This document shows, one piece after another, positions 9,340 through 17,914 of a DNA stretch of 64,000 nucleotides. Below the pieces are notes generated by a model, which saw only the letters and a program-made list of their open reading frames with translations, was not told where the DNA came from and ran no database searches. This DNA comes from Polaribacter sp. NJDZ03. Lineage in GTDB: Bacteria > Bacteroidota > Bacteroidia > Flavobacteriales > Flavobacteriaceae. Both the position numbers and the translations under genes were made by a program. Numbering within the stretch: position 1 is the stretch's first letter; each line of letters begins with the position of its first letter. The DNA lies in assembly GCF_019263805.1 (NCBI RefSeq), contig NZ_CP079195.1:871501-935500 (forward strand), given 5' to 3'.

Positions 9340-10473
9340 TTATTCATTAAGTAGCTTAATATTCTGGCGTTTTGGGCCATAACTTCCATGAACAGTATTG
9401 AATTTTACATCTAATTTTTGAAGTAAATACTCGTAAGAAAAACTAGGCAATTGATCGATACAAGTAATCATTAAATTTTTCTCAATTTTTAAATCCTGAT
9501 GATGAATTGCATCAGAACTTAAGGCGTAATTTAATAATTCAGCATCTAAATCTTGCGTTCTAAATTCCCCCTGAAATTCATTTGTAACATTTGCTTCATT
9601 TTCATTATTCTGCAGTGTTACAGATTCTGTTTTAGACATTGGTCCGTTTCCGTGTCTTGTTTGATAACAACGTGTAACGTAAAAAACAGCTATTTCTGCA
9701 TCCTCTCCTAAATGCGTTTTTATAAGCTGAATCGCATTTTTAGAAGTGGTGTAACTCCACGTTGTATGCGGATGAAAACCATGTTGTGTATCTAATAAAA
9801 TTCCTTGGCTGCCTTCAAAAATAAAATGTTCGAATATTGTTTTTAAATCTGAAAGAGTCTTTAAATTATAAAATTTCTGAATAGAGAAACAACTTTCTAT
9901 AAAATACGCTTCGTTATAATCCTTTAGTTCGTTTTTGTAATATTCCTGAACTCTTTTTGGTTGACTTTCTAACTTCGTTTCATAGTAATTTTTGATACTA
10001 ATTAAACGTTGTTTTAAAACCCAATTAAACTGCAAATCGTTGGCATACAAATAAACTTCTTCTTTATTTCTAGCAATGGTTGTACCAAAACCCAAACCAC
10101 AAGAACCGTGATTTTGTTGCTTTTCTATGGCTCTATTAAAAGCAATATCATAAAAAGTAGTAATCATCGCAAGAGGATGAAAATACAGTTTTGGTTTATA
10201 TTTTTTTAAGAAGTTCCCTTCGTCTAAAATAGCTGGTGGAAAAAGTGTCGTATGCTCTGAATAATACGTTGGAACACCCAATAATGTTCCTGAACCAAAA
10301 TTACTAAACGTATGCGTAAGTGCCTCTGTACTTACGGTATGCCCAATTTGGTGTCCTCCAGAAAACCGAACCACTAAACTTTCTTTAGGATTTTTTGATG
10401 CCAGAAAATCGGTCGTTAAACCTTTTCCAGCATCACCAAAACCTAAATCTATAACAATACTACATTTTGTCAT
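9340..10473 (-). CDS. Divergent adenylosuccinate synthetase-like protein
   Basis: A 377-residue protein of the PurA fold family; bacterial PurA is about 420-430 residues. Recognisable blocks are the P-loop-like GFGDAGKG (about 11-18, PurA GDEGKGK), SGGHQIGHTV (PurA GGxNAGHT), GSCGLGFGTTIAR, FEGSQGILLDTQHGFHP, TRHGNGPMSKTE and, near the C terminus, TCIDQL. The catalytic Asp of GD and the His of GHT are kept. The Glu of GDEG is Ala, the Asn-Ala of GGxNAGHT is Gln-Ile, and the guanine-recognition TKLD is TCID. It is therefore probably not the housekeeping enzyme but a paralogue that ligates or transfers to a different nucleotide. Its start abuts the stop of the vWA gene (TAAATG), so the two are translationally coupled. 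Confidence 0.85.
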   Translation of the reverse strand: MTKCSIVIDLGFGDAGKGLTTDFLASKNPKESLVVRFSGGHQIGHTVSTEALTHTFSNFGSGTLLGVPTYYSEHTTLFPPAILDEGNFLKKYKPKLYFHPLAMITTFYDIAFNRAIEKQQNHGSCGLGFGTTIARNKEEVYLYANDLQFNWVLKQRLISIKNYYETKLESQPKRVQEYYKNELKDYNEAYFIESCFSIQKFYNLKTLSDLKTIFEHFIFEGSQGILLDTQHGFHPHTTWSYTTSKNAIQLIKTHLGEDAEIAVFYVTRCYQTRHGNGPMSKTESVTLQNNENEANVTNEFQGEFRTQDLDAELLNYALSSDAIHHQDLKIEKNLMITCIDQLPSFSYEYLLQKLDVKFNTVHGSYGPKRQNIKLLNE

Positions 10474-11337
10474 TTATAACATATTTTCTACTTCTATATC
10501 ATCAGAAGAAGTATTGGTGTTTGTGGTTGCACTAAATGGTTTATGATTTTGAATCACCTCTTGTGCAATACGTTTTGCTACGGTTTTAAAGTCTTCAATT
10601 TCTATAAAATTACCTCCTAAAAGCGCTTTCCAATTTCCTTTTCGGTAATCTCTTTTAGACCATTCATTATGCTCTAAATGCATATGAAATACATTATACT
10701 TTTCTTGAGCTTCCTTAATAATGTTTTCTGTAGTAATTGTTTCTGCTTCTTCTACGCAGGTGTATCTTTTAATAATTTCTGCCGGAATAGTAGGAAAAAC
10801 ATGTTCATCACCAATAGTAAATAAAAAACCTTTTTGCTTCCTTTTTTCCCAACAATCAATCGAAGTATGACGTGCAGCAAACAAATGCGCCAAATTGTAT
10901 CCTTCTTGATTGTTTCCGCCACCGCCACCTTCTAAATACACACGCGTTAACCAACGGTCTAACAATTCTGCAGAAGATTCAAACTGACCAACTTGTAAAG
11001 GAGCAGCATCATAAATAAAATCTCCAATCCCTAAAAATAATACTTGTGGATCTTCAATTCCTGCTTCCATTAAAGAACCTATAAGGTCTGGCAATGCTTC
11101 TTTTACAATATGTTCTGGCACAAATCCCATACTCCCGGTAACATCTAATGCCACAATAATAGATACCGTTTCTGGATGCTCTTCAGAATCTCTAGATTCT
11201 CTAACAAGTGCTTTTACAGGATCCATTTCTGCATCTATATTTCTAGACGTAAATATCTCTTCTCTAGACTTGTTGCTATAGTCTTTTGATTTTCTTAATT
11301 TTTTATAAGCGTCGTTACTAAATCTTCCTCCTCCCAT
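10474..11337 (-). CDS. von Willebrand A (vWA) domain protein
   Basis: A 287-residue soluble protein. A basic N-terminal tail (about 1-55) precedes a vWA domain whose metal-ion-dependent adhesion site is DVTGSMG (residues about 65-71), a DxTxS variant of DxSxS. A Gly-rich loop (EGGGGGNNQEGYNLA) and GDEHVFPTIP complete the metal-site region. Cytoplasmic vWA proteins of this kind usually work with a partner ATPase or enzyme. Here the neighbours are a 116-residue coiled coil (2 bp upstream) and a PurA-like enzyme (abutting downstream), which makes a three-gene unit. No MoxR AAA+ gene lies next to it. The role is unknown, but a metal-dependent assembly platform for the PurA-like enzyme is a reasonable guess. 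Confidence 0.88.
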   Translation of the reverse strand: MGGGRFSNDAYKKLRKSKDYSNKSREEIFTSRNIDAEMDPVKALVRESRDSEEHPETVSIIVALDVTGSMGFVPEHIVKEALPDLIGSLMEAGIEDPQVLFLGIGDFIYDAAPLQVGQFESSAELLDRWLTRVYLEGGGGGNNQEGYNLAHLFAARHTSIDCWEKRKQKGFLFTIGDEHVFPTIPAEIIKRYTCVEEAETITTENIIKEAQEKYNVFHMHLEHNEWSKRDYRKGNWKALLGGNFIEIEDFKTVAKRIAQEVIQNHKPFSATTNTNTSSDDIEVENML

Positions 11338-11339
11338 AA

Positions 11340-11690
11340 TTATAATTCGTTTATGATTCCGCCAAATAAATGCGTGTATCGCTTTTTGGCTAATTCTAAT
11401 TTAATTTCTAAGTTTCTAATCTTTACAGACATTTCTAAGTCTTTTGCTACATAATCTTTTGCATCAAAATCGGATGCTAGAACCAAACTGTTTGCGTCTG
11501 TCGGACTCATGTCTAACATGTTTTCTTGTTCGCGTTTTAAGCGTTTTAATGACAAGGCTAAATCTTCAGTTTCACGTTTGTACATTAATTGCACATCTTC
11601 TGCAATGGCACTTGCACGATCGTCTCTTATTTTTTCGTTGTTGCGCTTTAATGAATCTAAAAAAGCTGCACTTTTAATTTTATCTTCCAT
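11340..11690 (-). CDS. Small coiled-coil protein in the vWA operon
   Basis: A 116-residue, highly charged protein that is nearly all helix: DRASAIAEDVQLMYKRETED and LEMSVKIRNLEIKLELAKKR have heptad character. The frame is open to a TTG at 11708, but that codon lies inside the -7 box (11706-11713), so the ATG at 11690 is the start, with a leader of about 10 bases. It is the first gene of the operon and ends 2 bp before the vWA gene. It probably acts as an oligomerisation partner or adaptor of the vWA protein. I recognise no family. Confidence 0.75.
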   Translation of the reverse strand: MEDKIKSAAFLDSLKRNNEKIRDDRASAIAEDVQLMYKRETEDLALSLKRLKREQENMLDMSPTDANSLVLASDFDAKDYVAKDLEMSVKIRNLEIKLELAKKRYTHLFGGIINEL

Positions 11691-11705
11691 CAAATATATT
11701 TTCAC

Positions 11706-11752
11706 CAAAATTATAGGTAACTCTTCATTTTTTTATCCCTGAAAAGGGTGAT
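11706..11752 (-). promoter_or_regulatory. Dyad-type promoter of the vWA operon
   Basis: The minus strand carries ATCACCCTTTTCAGGGAT (11752-11735), a diverged copy of the shared dyad. It is followed after exactly 21 bp by TAATTTTG (11713-11706), a perfect TAnnTTTG -7 box. It faces away from the promoter at 11775-11821, so the two sites control divergent units from one 150-bp region. Confidence 0.8.
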
Positions 11753-11774
11753 TTATTTTTAATAGATCTATAAA

Positions 11775-11821
11775 ATCACTGAAATCAGGCAGTAAAATTT
11801 TTAACCAAGTAATTACCTTTG
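11775..11821 (+). promoter_or_regulatory. Dyad-type promoter of the 302-aa gene
   Basis: ATCACTGAAATCAGGCAG (11775-11792) is followed after 21 bp by TACCTTTG (11814-11821), a perfect -7 box. The expected transcript start is about 14 bases before the ATG at 11841. The conserved half-site ATCACTG is on the promoter-distal side here, the reverse of most copies. Confidence 0.82.
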
Positions 11822-11840
11822 ATGATTAAAAAAACTACTG

Positions 11841-12749
11841 ATGACAACCATACATTTAACTTCAACTGATTTAAAAATTAATTCAGTTTCTATAGAGTTT
11901 CCTATTTCTATAAACACTTTAAAAAAATGTTTAGATGATAATTACAGAATAACTAAAGGAAAAAGAAATACTGTTTTTACTTGGGATGAATTAGGGCTTT
12001 TAGGTTATTCTAAAAATGGTGAGCTCATTGAATCACTCACTTTAGAATTAGAACGAGAGACGTACGATTTCTCTTCTAAAAACAAATTCTCTGGAACATG
12101 CTACTTTAATAATCAAGAGATTACCAATTATTATAAAACACATAAAGAAGAACGTTTAGCACTTTTTAAAGATGATGATTCTGGCGCATTAGCTATAAAT
12201 GATATTTGTGCTTGGTTTAATGTTGATGAAGAAGAAACGATAAAAGCGATTGAAATAAGTACATACAAACCTTATGTGCGTTGGCTAGGTATTCCGGATG
12301 ATAAATATAGTATTAAACCTTTAAAGGAAGAGGAAATTACTTTTGTAGACTTTGGCTTTAAACTGTCTATTATAGAAGAATTAATGTATATGAAAGGCTT
12401 ACTAGAACCTAAATTCGACATTTATGAATTTGCAGATTGGTATAGAGATCGTAAAATAGATATTGATGAAGAAGGTTACGAACCTATAGCAGAAGTGGTA
12501 CAATATTTTAAAGATTTACCAATTCCGAAACGTTTGGCTACAGAAATCACAGACATTTATCAAGATGGCGGAAACGATATTTATATGAACCTCTCCCCTT
12601 TTTCTGGTGGTGGTGAAGATGATTGGGATATGGAAACTGCTGTTGATGCAAAACAATTTCCTAACCTTAAAAAAGCAACCTTATGTTACGCTAAAGATTG
12701 TGTTTATGACGAATTTGAAAAAATGGGTATTGAAGCAGAGTCTTTATAA
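11841..12749 (+). CDS. DUF7738/DUF6892-like protein
   Basis: A 302-residue acidic cytoplasmic protein. The N-terminal region (about 10-75: INSVSIEFPISINTLKKCL, TVFTWDELGLLGYS) resembles DUF7738. The C-terminal region (about 170-300: FKLSIIEELMYMKGLLEPKF, IDEEGYEPIAEVVQYF, GGNDIYMNLSPFSGGGEDDW, FPNLKKATL) resembles DUF6892. These names come from memory of the motifs and were not searched. Such proteins are common in Bacteroidetes gene arrays with SUKH and ankyrin proteins and have no known activity. It has its own dyad-type promoter and is followed by a hairpin at 12767-12802, so it is probably monocistronic. Confidence 0.75.
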   Translation: MTTIHLTSTDLKINSVSIEFPISINTLKKCLDDNYRITKGKRNTVFTWDELGLLGYSKNGELIESLTLELERETYDFSSKNKFSGTCYFNNQEITNYYKTHKEERLALFKDDDSGALAINDICAWFNVDEEETIKAIEISTYKPYVRWLGIPDDKYSIKPLKEEEITFVDFGFKLSIIEELMYMKGLLEPKFDIYEFADWYRDRKIDIDEEGYEPIAEVVQYFKDLPIPKRLATEITDIYQDGGNDIYMNLSPFSGGGEDDWDMETAVDAKQFPNLKKATLCYAKDCVYDEFEKMGIEAESL

Positions 12750-12766
12750 TTGGATTACCAATAATT

Positions 12767-12802
12767 AAAAAAAAGCACACTTAATTGATGTACTTTTTTT
12801 TT
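12767..12802 (+). terminator. Probable intrinsic terminator
   Basis: An A-run followed by GCACA, a short AT loop, TGTAC and a run of eight T can fold into an imperfect hairpin with a U-tract. It lies 17 bases after the stop of the 302-residue gene. Confidence 0.55.
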
Positions 12803-12851
12803 GCCTTTTAGCACGCTAAAAACTCTAAACTAAAATCTACTATTTTTAAAT

Positions 12852-12898
12852 ATCATTAATTTCAGTGATAAACAAAAAGCACATTCCCTCTAATTTTG
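12852..12898 (+). promoter_or_regulatory. Dyad-type promoter of the 215-aa and beta-propeller genes
   Basis: ATCATTAATTTCAGTGAT (12852-12869) reads ATCACTGAAATTAATGAT on the other strand, one base different from the SUKH-operon site. TAATTTTG (12891-12898) follows after exactly 21 bp. The ATG is at 12927. Confidence 0.85.
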
Positions 12899-12926
12899 TC
12901 TAACAATATAAAAAACAAAAAAAGTT

Positions 12927-13574
12927 ATGGGATTAACAATTTCAAGTGGAATATTAGCAGATTTTAAAGAAAATGAGCCAGAAGGTTACGAGGCTTATAA
13001 AGTCATTTTTGAGAATATAAATACAATATTAGTTAAAAATGGTGTAGCACCTTACACAGAACCAGATACCCTAGAAGGAAAGACTTTATCTACTGGCGGA
13101 TTTTCTTATGGTTTTTTACATCATTTAAGACGTTTTGCAGCCCACGTTTGGGAGAATAAAGATAATGAGAATTGGGATTGGGTACCAACACCTTTTTCTC
13201 CGGAAGAAGAACCACAAGGTGATGCAGTTTTAGAAGATCAATATTCTTATTTATCTAGCCACCTTTTAACACATTCAGATTCAGAAGGTTTTTATATTCC
13301 TGTAGAATTGCCAGAAGTTCTTTACGATACAGATGAGGCTCCTGTTCCTGGTGCAATGATTGGTTCTTCTTACGATCTTTTAAGAGAATTAAAAAGTCTT
13401 ACAAAGCATTTAGGTATCACTTTAAATGAAAATGATATTATATCTAATTTACCAGAATTGAATGAGAAAATTAAAAACGAAGGTGATTTTTGGATTGAAA
13501 CATTGGTTTGTGCTACTCTTTTAGATGCAGCTAAATTTAGTATCAATAACAAAACAGCAATTGTTTTTAATTAA
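12927..13574 (+). CDS. Uncharacterised 215-aa protein
   Basis: An acidic soluble protein without signal peptide or membrane segment. Notable features are a Trp-rich centre (HVWENKDNENWDWVPTPFSP) and a segment FYIPVELPEVLYD followed by GAMIGSSYDLLRELKSL. I recognise no family or catalytic motif. It is driven by the dyad-type promoter at 12852-12898 and is followed after 53 bp by the beta-propeller gene, probably in the same transcript. Its setting among SUKH-type proteins suggests a binding or immunity-like role, but nothing in the sequence proves it. Confidence 0.75.
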   Translation: MGLTISSGILADFKENEPEGYEAYKVIFENINTILVKNGVAPYTEPDTLEGKTLSTGGFSYGFLHHLRRFAAHVWENKDNENWDWVPTPFSPEEEPQGDAVLEDQYSYLSSHLLTHSDSEGFYIPVELPEVLYDTDEAPVPGAMIGSSYDLLRELKSLTKHLGITLNENDIISNLPELNEKIKNEGDFWIETLVCATLLDAAKFSINNKTAIVFN

Positions 13575-13627
13575 ATAGTAACCTCTTTTAACTTTAGGTT
13601 CTCTCCAAAAAAGAAAAAATAGTACAA

Positions 13628-14884
13628 ATGAAATTCACAGACAAGAGTAAAGAAAATATCAAACAAGAATGGAATTTATTAGGAAGCAAATATGCTTTTG
13701 ATGTAAATGAAATGGTGAAGTTTGGTGAAACGAACGGATGGGAAAATTGGAAAGGAGAAGAACCTAAAGACGAAAGGGATCATTTAGCAGATGCTATTTA
13801 TCAGCTTTTAAAAGAAGCTAATAAAAATAATACGGTTACTCAATTTAGAAATGATTTTCCGCCTGCGCACACGCCTTTCATCAAATTTTTGCAAGATAAA
13901 GGGCAAAGTATAGCCCAATTACATTTTATAACTGAGCAGAAAATTGTGTTTTTAGTAGGTACAGCGTATCAAAAAAGGCAAGCATATCTTCTTAAAAATG
14001 ATACAATTACAGAACTTGATGACGCTATTAGTGCTATAGGAAAATCTAAAAAGAATAACGTTTTTGCAATTGTTTCTAATCATAAAATAGTAACAACACA
14101 AGGTTGGCAAGGAGAAATTATTGCAACTTTTAATTTAGAAAAAACGAAGGACTTAGGAATTACAGAATTAACTCCTTTTAACGACGGACATAAAATTCTA
14201 CTAACAACATCCGAAGGAATTTATATTATTTCTAAAGATGCAGAAAACATGATTCACCCAGTTCCGGATCTAGAAGACGAAGAATGGGAGTCTGATATGG
14301 ACATGGAAAATGCTACAATTTCTAATGATAATAATTACATTGTTGTTGGCGACCAATGCAGCGATCATAGGGTTTTAGATAATAATGGCGTAGAAATTGG
14401 AGAAGTTGGTCCGCAATCTTCTTATCCAGATTTTTGTCTTTTCTCTAAAAATGATCATCAATTAATTACAAATTCTTGTCACTTTTATAATGGTGTAACT
14501 ATTGGTGTAGATGCTACAGACTTAAAAAACATCAACATAACAGCTTACGAAGAAAGCGAAGATTATACAGTTATAGATGACGGAATGAGAGTTTATTGTG
14601 GTGTAGCAACTTCTAAATATTATATTCTAGGTGATGCTTTCGGTTATATTAAAGCCATTGATACTAGCGGAAATTGCATTTGGAAATACTTTTTAGGTTC
14701 TACCATTACAAGTATTACTATTTCTGACGATGAAAACACATTATGGATTGGTTCTGCATCAGGAATGCTTCATAAACTACAATTAGATAAAGGTCTTAGA
14801 GATAACCACACCATTGGAAATGGAAATCATTATGAAGAATTCAGATTCATTTTTTGGAAAGAAGAATCTATTATGAAATGGTAA
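13628..14884 (+). CDS. Beta-propeller-like protein
   Basis: A 418-residue soluble protein. The first 95 residues are helical and charged. From about 100 to the end, repeated four-strand blades of WD40/PQQ-like character are visible: KIVFLVGTAYQKRQAYLLKN, KKNNVFAIVSNHKIVTTQGW, GHKILLTTSEGIYIISKDAE, NNYIVVGDQCSDHRVLDNNG, DAFGYIKAIDTSGNCIWKYF, NTLWIGSASGMLHKLQLDKG. No canonical GH/WD dipeptides or PQQ-binding residues stand out, so it is best treated as a protein-binding propeller. It follows the 215-residue gene by 53 bp and lacks the dyad promoter of its own. Confidence 0.75.
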   Translation: MKFTDKSKENIKQEWNLLGSKYAFDVNEMVKFGETNGWENWKGEEPKDERDHLADAIYQLLKEANKNNTVTQFRNDFPPAHTPFIKFLQDKGQSIAQLHFITEQKIVFLVGTAYQKRQAYLLKNDTITELDDAISAIGKSKKNNVFAIVSNHKIVTTQGWQGEIIATFNLEKTKDLGITELTPFNDGHKILLTTSEGIYIISKDAENMIHPVPDLEDEEWESDMDMENATISNDNNYIVVGDQCSDHRVLDNNGVEIGEVGPQSSYPDFCLFSKNDHQLITNSCHFYNGVTIGVDATDLKNINITAYEESEDYTVIDDGMRVYCGVATSKYYILGDAFGYIKAIDTSGNCIWKYFLGSTITSITISDDENTLWIGSASGMLHKLQLDKGLRDNHTIGNGNHYEEFRFIFWKEESIMKW

Positions 14885-14932
14885 CTCTGTAAGAAAGAAA
14901 AAACAGCAAAACACTTTTCTTTATATTTTAAT

Positions 14933-14979
14933 ATCACTGAAAACCATTACATAGAAACACGTACAAAGCTTCATCTTTG
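14933..14979 (+). promoter_or_regulatory. Dyad-type promoter of the 15-19 kb operon
   Basis: ATCACTGAAAACCATTAC (14933-14950) is followed after 21 bp by CATCTTTG (14972-14979), a -7 box one base off TAnnTTTG. The distal half-site is strong and the proximal one weak. The likely transcript start is near 14985, and the first ATG is at 15057. Confidence 0.72.
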
Positions 14980-15056
14980 TTCCTATAAAGAAATAAAAGC
15001 AATTCATTTTTATTCAAAATATTTAATTGATCTGTTTATACAGAAGTACCCGTAAC

Positions 15057-15803
15057 ATGAAACAATCATTACTAATTATATTCAATTTAATCTATTTAAC
15101 TGGGTATTGCCAATATCCTTTTGAAGCATCGCCTAAACCTGTTTATGAGGAATTCAACGATTGGAAATTATACGATTTAACAGAAACAAAACAACAAGCA
15201 GATTATACAATTACTATTGATGATTTTTTTGAAACAGAAGCGCTAACCATTCAATTAACATCTTATACAGGAGATGAAGATCAAGCTTCTTCCATAAGTA
15301 TATTTAGAGGTAAAACTCAAATTCAGAAGCTTTCTGAGGATATGTTTTTTAGTACGTTAAATATTTTTGAACCAATTAGAATAACTGATTTTAATGCTGA
15401 TAATTTAAAAGACATAAAAATTTTAATTCCGTATATGGGAAATGGAATCGCAGCTTTAAATGTTCGTGTTATATACCTAATTCAAGGTAAAAACAAAAAG
15501 TTTTCAAAAATTTCATATGATGATATGATGGACGGAAATCGTGAAGAAAGAGATTTTAATAAAGATGGAATCTTTGAAACGATTACCATGAAACTTGATA
15601 ATTATGAAAATAATAATTATTGGACATTTAACATTTTTGAATTTACAGAATTAGGACTTACCAATGCTAATGAAAAAAATAATTACCCAATAATGACACA
15701 ATATCTTAATAAAAAGAACTTTAAGATTACTAATAAAATAAGTCATTCTAAAATGAAGACGTACGCTTTAAAACAACCTAAAGAATATAACTGGCAAAAA
15801 TAA
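15057..15803 (+). CDS. Exported protein of unknown function
   Basis: A 248-residue protein from the ATG at 15057; the frame opens at a TTG at 15027 that precedes any credible signal peptide. Residues 1-18 (MKQSLLIIFNLIYLTGYC) form a Sec signal, with no good lipobox. Two short acidic stretches, DFNADNLKDIKI and DFNKDGIFETI, resemble FG-GAP-like calcium-binding loops of surface propellers. The rest is strand-rich. It heads a run of seven plus-strand genes ending at 19344 and is the only clearly exported one apart from the small gene at 17418. Function unknown. Confidence 0.72.
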   Translation: MKQSLLIIFNLIYLTGYCQYPFEASPKPVYEEFNDWKLYDLTETKQQADYTITIDDFFETEALTIQLTSYTGDEDQASSISIFRGKTQIQKLSEDMFFSTLNIFEPIRITDFNADNLKDIKILIPYMGNGIAALNVRVIYLIQGKNKKFSKISYDDMMDGNREERDFNKDGIFETITMKLDNYENNNYWTFNIFEFTELGLTNANEKNNYPIMTQYLNKKNFKITNKISHSKMKTYALKQPKEYNWQK

Positions 15804-15891
15804 AGTTGCTAATTGAAAGGTTGTTTCCTATTTACAAAATCATCCAATTTTTAGTATTGAATAAAAATAAATAATTAAAAACAAAGAAATT

Positions 15892-16647
15892 ATGAGTCAA
15901 GAAAATAATGTAATCTACACCGAACAAAACGCAAAAATGAAAGCTGCTTATCTTAAAGCACAGTCAACCTTTAATTACTTTTGGCGTGAAATTTATTGGG
16001 AAGCTAAAAGAGTTGTTCCTGCTCACGATTTAGCATTAGTAAAAATTCCTTTTCAACAAAAAATTGAAAGAAAAGAACAACCTTTAGTAGAACACATGTG
16101 GATTAGTGAAATTGATTTTGATGGAGAATTTATTACAGGTATTTTACAAAACGCACCAAATAAATTGACAAATGTTGCTGAAGGTGATACCGTAACCAGA
16201 AAAGTATCAGAAATATCAGATTGGATGTTATCTATAGATCGTAAAACTTATGGCGGATATACCATTCAGGCACTACGCTCTGATATGACAGATAAAGCTA
16301 GAGAAAACCATGATAATGCTTGGGGATTAAACTTTGGGGATTATAATAATATTCTAATAGCTCATCAACAAGAAGAAAAAGAAGAAAACCTTATAGAGCA
16401 CCCAATGAGTAAAGTAATGGAAAAACCTGCTAGAGATTTCTTTACAGAAAACTTAGACGTAGTAGCTGCTGTAGGTGAAAATGGTATGACAAGATTACAC
16501 ACAGAAACCATTGCAGGAAACAAAATAGCTGTAGGAATTTTATTAGAATTAGGTGCAGATAAAAATGCTAAAACTAAAACAGGAAAAACAGCATTCGATT
16601 TTGCTACAGCGCTAAACTGGTCTCACCTTATACCAATTTTAAAATAA
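15892..16647 (+). CDS. DUF2314 protein with ankyrin tail
   Basis: A 251-residue cytoplasmic protein. Residues about 15-140 match the DUF2314 (YegJ-type) pattern: STFNYFWREIYWEAKR, ALVKIPF, EHMWISEIDFDGEFITGIL, EGDTVTRKVSEISDWML, GGYTIQALR. Residues about 195-250 form about one and a half ankyrin repeats (NGMTRLHTETIAGNKIAVGI, LLELGADKNAKTKTGKTAFD). DUF2314 with ankyrin repeats is a combination seen in heterogeneous immunity-gene arrays. It lies 88 bp after the exported protein and 51 bp before a SUKH gene, within one probable operon. Confidence 0.85.
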   Translation: MSQENNVIYTEQNAKMKAAYLKAQSTFNYFWREIYWEAKRVVPAHDLALVKIPFQQKIERKEQPLVEHMWISEIDFDGEFITGILQNAPNKLTNVAEGDTVTRKVSEISDWMLSIDRKTYGGYTIQALRSDMTDKARENHDNAWGLNFGDYNNILIAHQQEEKEENLIEHPMSKVMEKPARDFFTENLDVVAAVGENGMTRLHTETIAGNKIAVGILLELGADKNAKTKTGKTAFDFATALNWSHLIPILK

Positions 16648-16698
16648 AATTAGTCGTCATCTTTTTTTTATGAAAGTTAGTGAAAAAGAAAATTTAAA

Positions 16699-17304
16699 AT
16701 GGACAACATAGCAGATACATACATTTCAGGACTTAAAAACGGATATTACAATGCTAAAGGAAAAGAAATTTGGGATCATTTTGAAAATATAAAACACGGT
16801 GCCTCTCAAGAAAATTTAGATAAATTGAAAGCAGATTGTCCTGCTATTCCTAAGGAGTTAATTGATTTATTGCAGTATGTAGATGGTACGTATTGGAGAA
16901 CGTATGGTGACGAAGACATTGCTTTTACCTTATTGGGTTCTGATTTATCTAAATGTCGATATTACTTATTATCGTCTCAGCAAATTTTAAAAAATCAAGG
17001 TGATGCACCATATAATTTTCAAGATTATTTATATGGAGAATATGATATCGTAGACATCGATGAAAAAATCTTAACAAATGCAAAAGATCTTAACTGGCTT
17101 CATTTTTCAGATTGTACAAATAACGGCGGAACGTCTCAACTTTACATAGATTATAGTCCTTCTGAAAAAGGAAAAATAGGTCAAGTGTTGAGGTTTCTTC
17201 ATGATCCGAATGAGTTTGAAGTAATTGCAGATAGTTTTGATGCGTATTTACAAATGCTAATAGACAATAAATTTCATTTTATTACAGAAGATTCAATCGA
17301 ATAA
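16699..17304 (+). CDS. SUKH (SMI1/KNR4-type) domain protein
   Basis: A 201-residue protein that is one SUKH domain with a short N-terminal helix. The pattern runs from the AIPKELIDLLQYVDGTYW helix and loop, through FTLLGSDLSKCRYYLLSS, LNWLHFSDCTNNGGTSQLYI and DYSPSEKGKIGQVLRFLHDP, to the closing FDAYLQMLID helix. It resembles the C-terminal half of the SUKH protein at 8153-9214. SUKH proteins bind and often neutralise toxins, but no polymorphic toxin gene is visible in this window. It is the third gene of the operon that starts at 15057. Confidence 0.85.
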   Translation: MDNIADTYISGLKNGYYNAKGKEIWDHFENIKHGASQENLDKLKADCPAIPKELIDLLQYVDGTYWRTYGDEDIAFTLLGSDLSKCRYYLLSSQQILKNQGDAPYNFQDYLYGEYDIVDIDEKILTNAKDLNWLHFSDCTNNGGTSQLYIDYSPSEKGKIGQVLRFLHDPNEFEVIADSFDAYLQMLIDNKFHFITEDSIE

Positions 17305-17417
17305 AACTTTTACAAAAAGAGAGAAGAAATCCAATTTCAGAAGTGAAACACAATATTGTTTATGATTTAATAAGTAATTAAAAAAATATCATTCCACAAC
17401 TTCAAAATATCAATTAG

Positions 17418-17846
17418 ATGAAAAAAATAGTACTATTACTTACCGTATTTCTTGTTTGTTTAGCAACATATTCTATCATTAATTATACAAATAGAGCCAA
17501 ATTTCAAGAAGATGAAAGTCATGTTTCTCAGTCTTTAGATGGTAGTTTAGTGCTATATATGGAATCTGCAAATGTTGATGATAATGCGTATTGTAAAATT
17601 TTCCTTTTTGACACAAAAGTGTATCCTAATTTAAAGGAAGAAGGGACATTTCCATCAAAATTACAGAAAAATAATCCGAAGGCATCATTCTATATTCCAC
17701 TAAAATTTTATGCTAGAATTACAAATTTTAAATGGAATGAGAAAAACAACACAGTCAGTATTCATCAACCGGCTGTTAATGATGTAAAAGCTTTAAACTA
17801 CGAAATTGATTTGAATAATTTTAGCTTTTACAAAAAGGGAGAATAA
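17418..17846 (+). CDS. Small membrane-anchored or exported protein
   Basis: A 142-residue protein with an N-terminal hydrophobic segment (residues 4-24: IVLLLTVFLVCLATYSIINY) followed by an asparagine- and charge-rich domain. No lipobox is evident, so it is probably an uncleaved anchor. The body has strands around NAYCKIFLFDTKVYP and YIPLKFYARITNFKW. I recognise no family. It is spaced 113 bp from the SUKH gene upstream and 68 bp from the next gene, so a separate promoter is possible. Confidence 0.65.
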   Translation: MKKIVLLLTVFLVCLATYSIINYTNRAKFQEDESHVSQSLDGSLVLYMESANVDDNAYCKIFLFDTKVYPNLKEEGTFPSKLQKNNPKASFYIPLKFYARITNFKWNEKNNTVSIHQPAVNDVKALNYEIDLNNFSFYKKGE

Positions 17847-17914
17847 ACGTATTTAAATAAGAAGTTTAAGTAGACTCTTATTACAAGTAATAATTCGAAT
17901 AGTAAAATAACAAT

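Noticed and set aside
9340..10473. Identity as phage-type PurZ (diaminopurine synthesis)
   Set aside because: PurZ replaces the catalytic Asp of the GDxGKG loop; here that Asp is kept, and no phage genes are near.
17335..17365. Possible degenerate dyad before the gene at 17418 (ATTTCAGAAGTGAAAC)
   Set aside because: Two extra bases interrupt the half-site and no TAnnTTTG box lies at the right distance.
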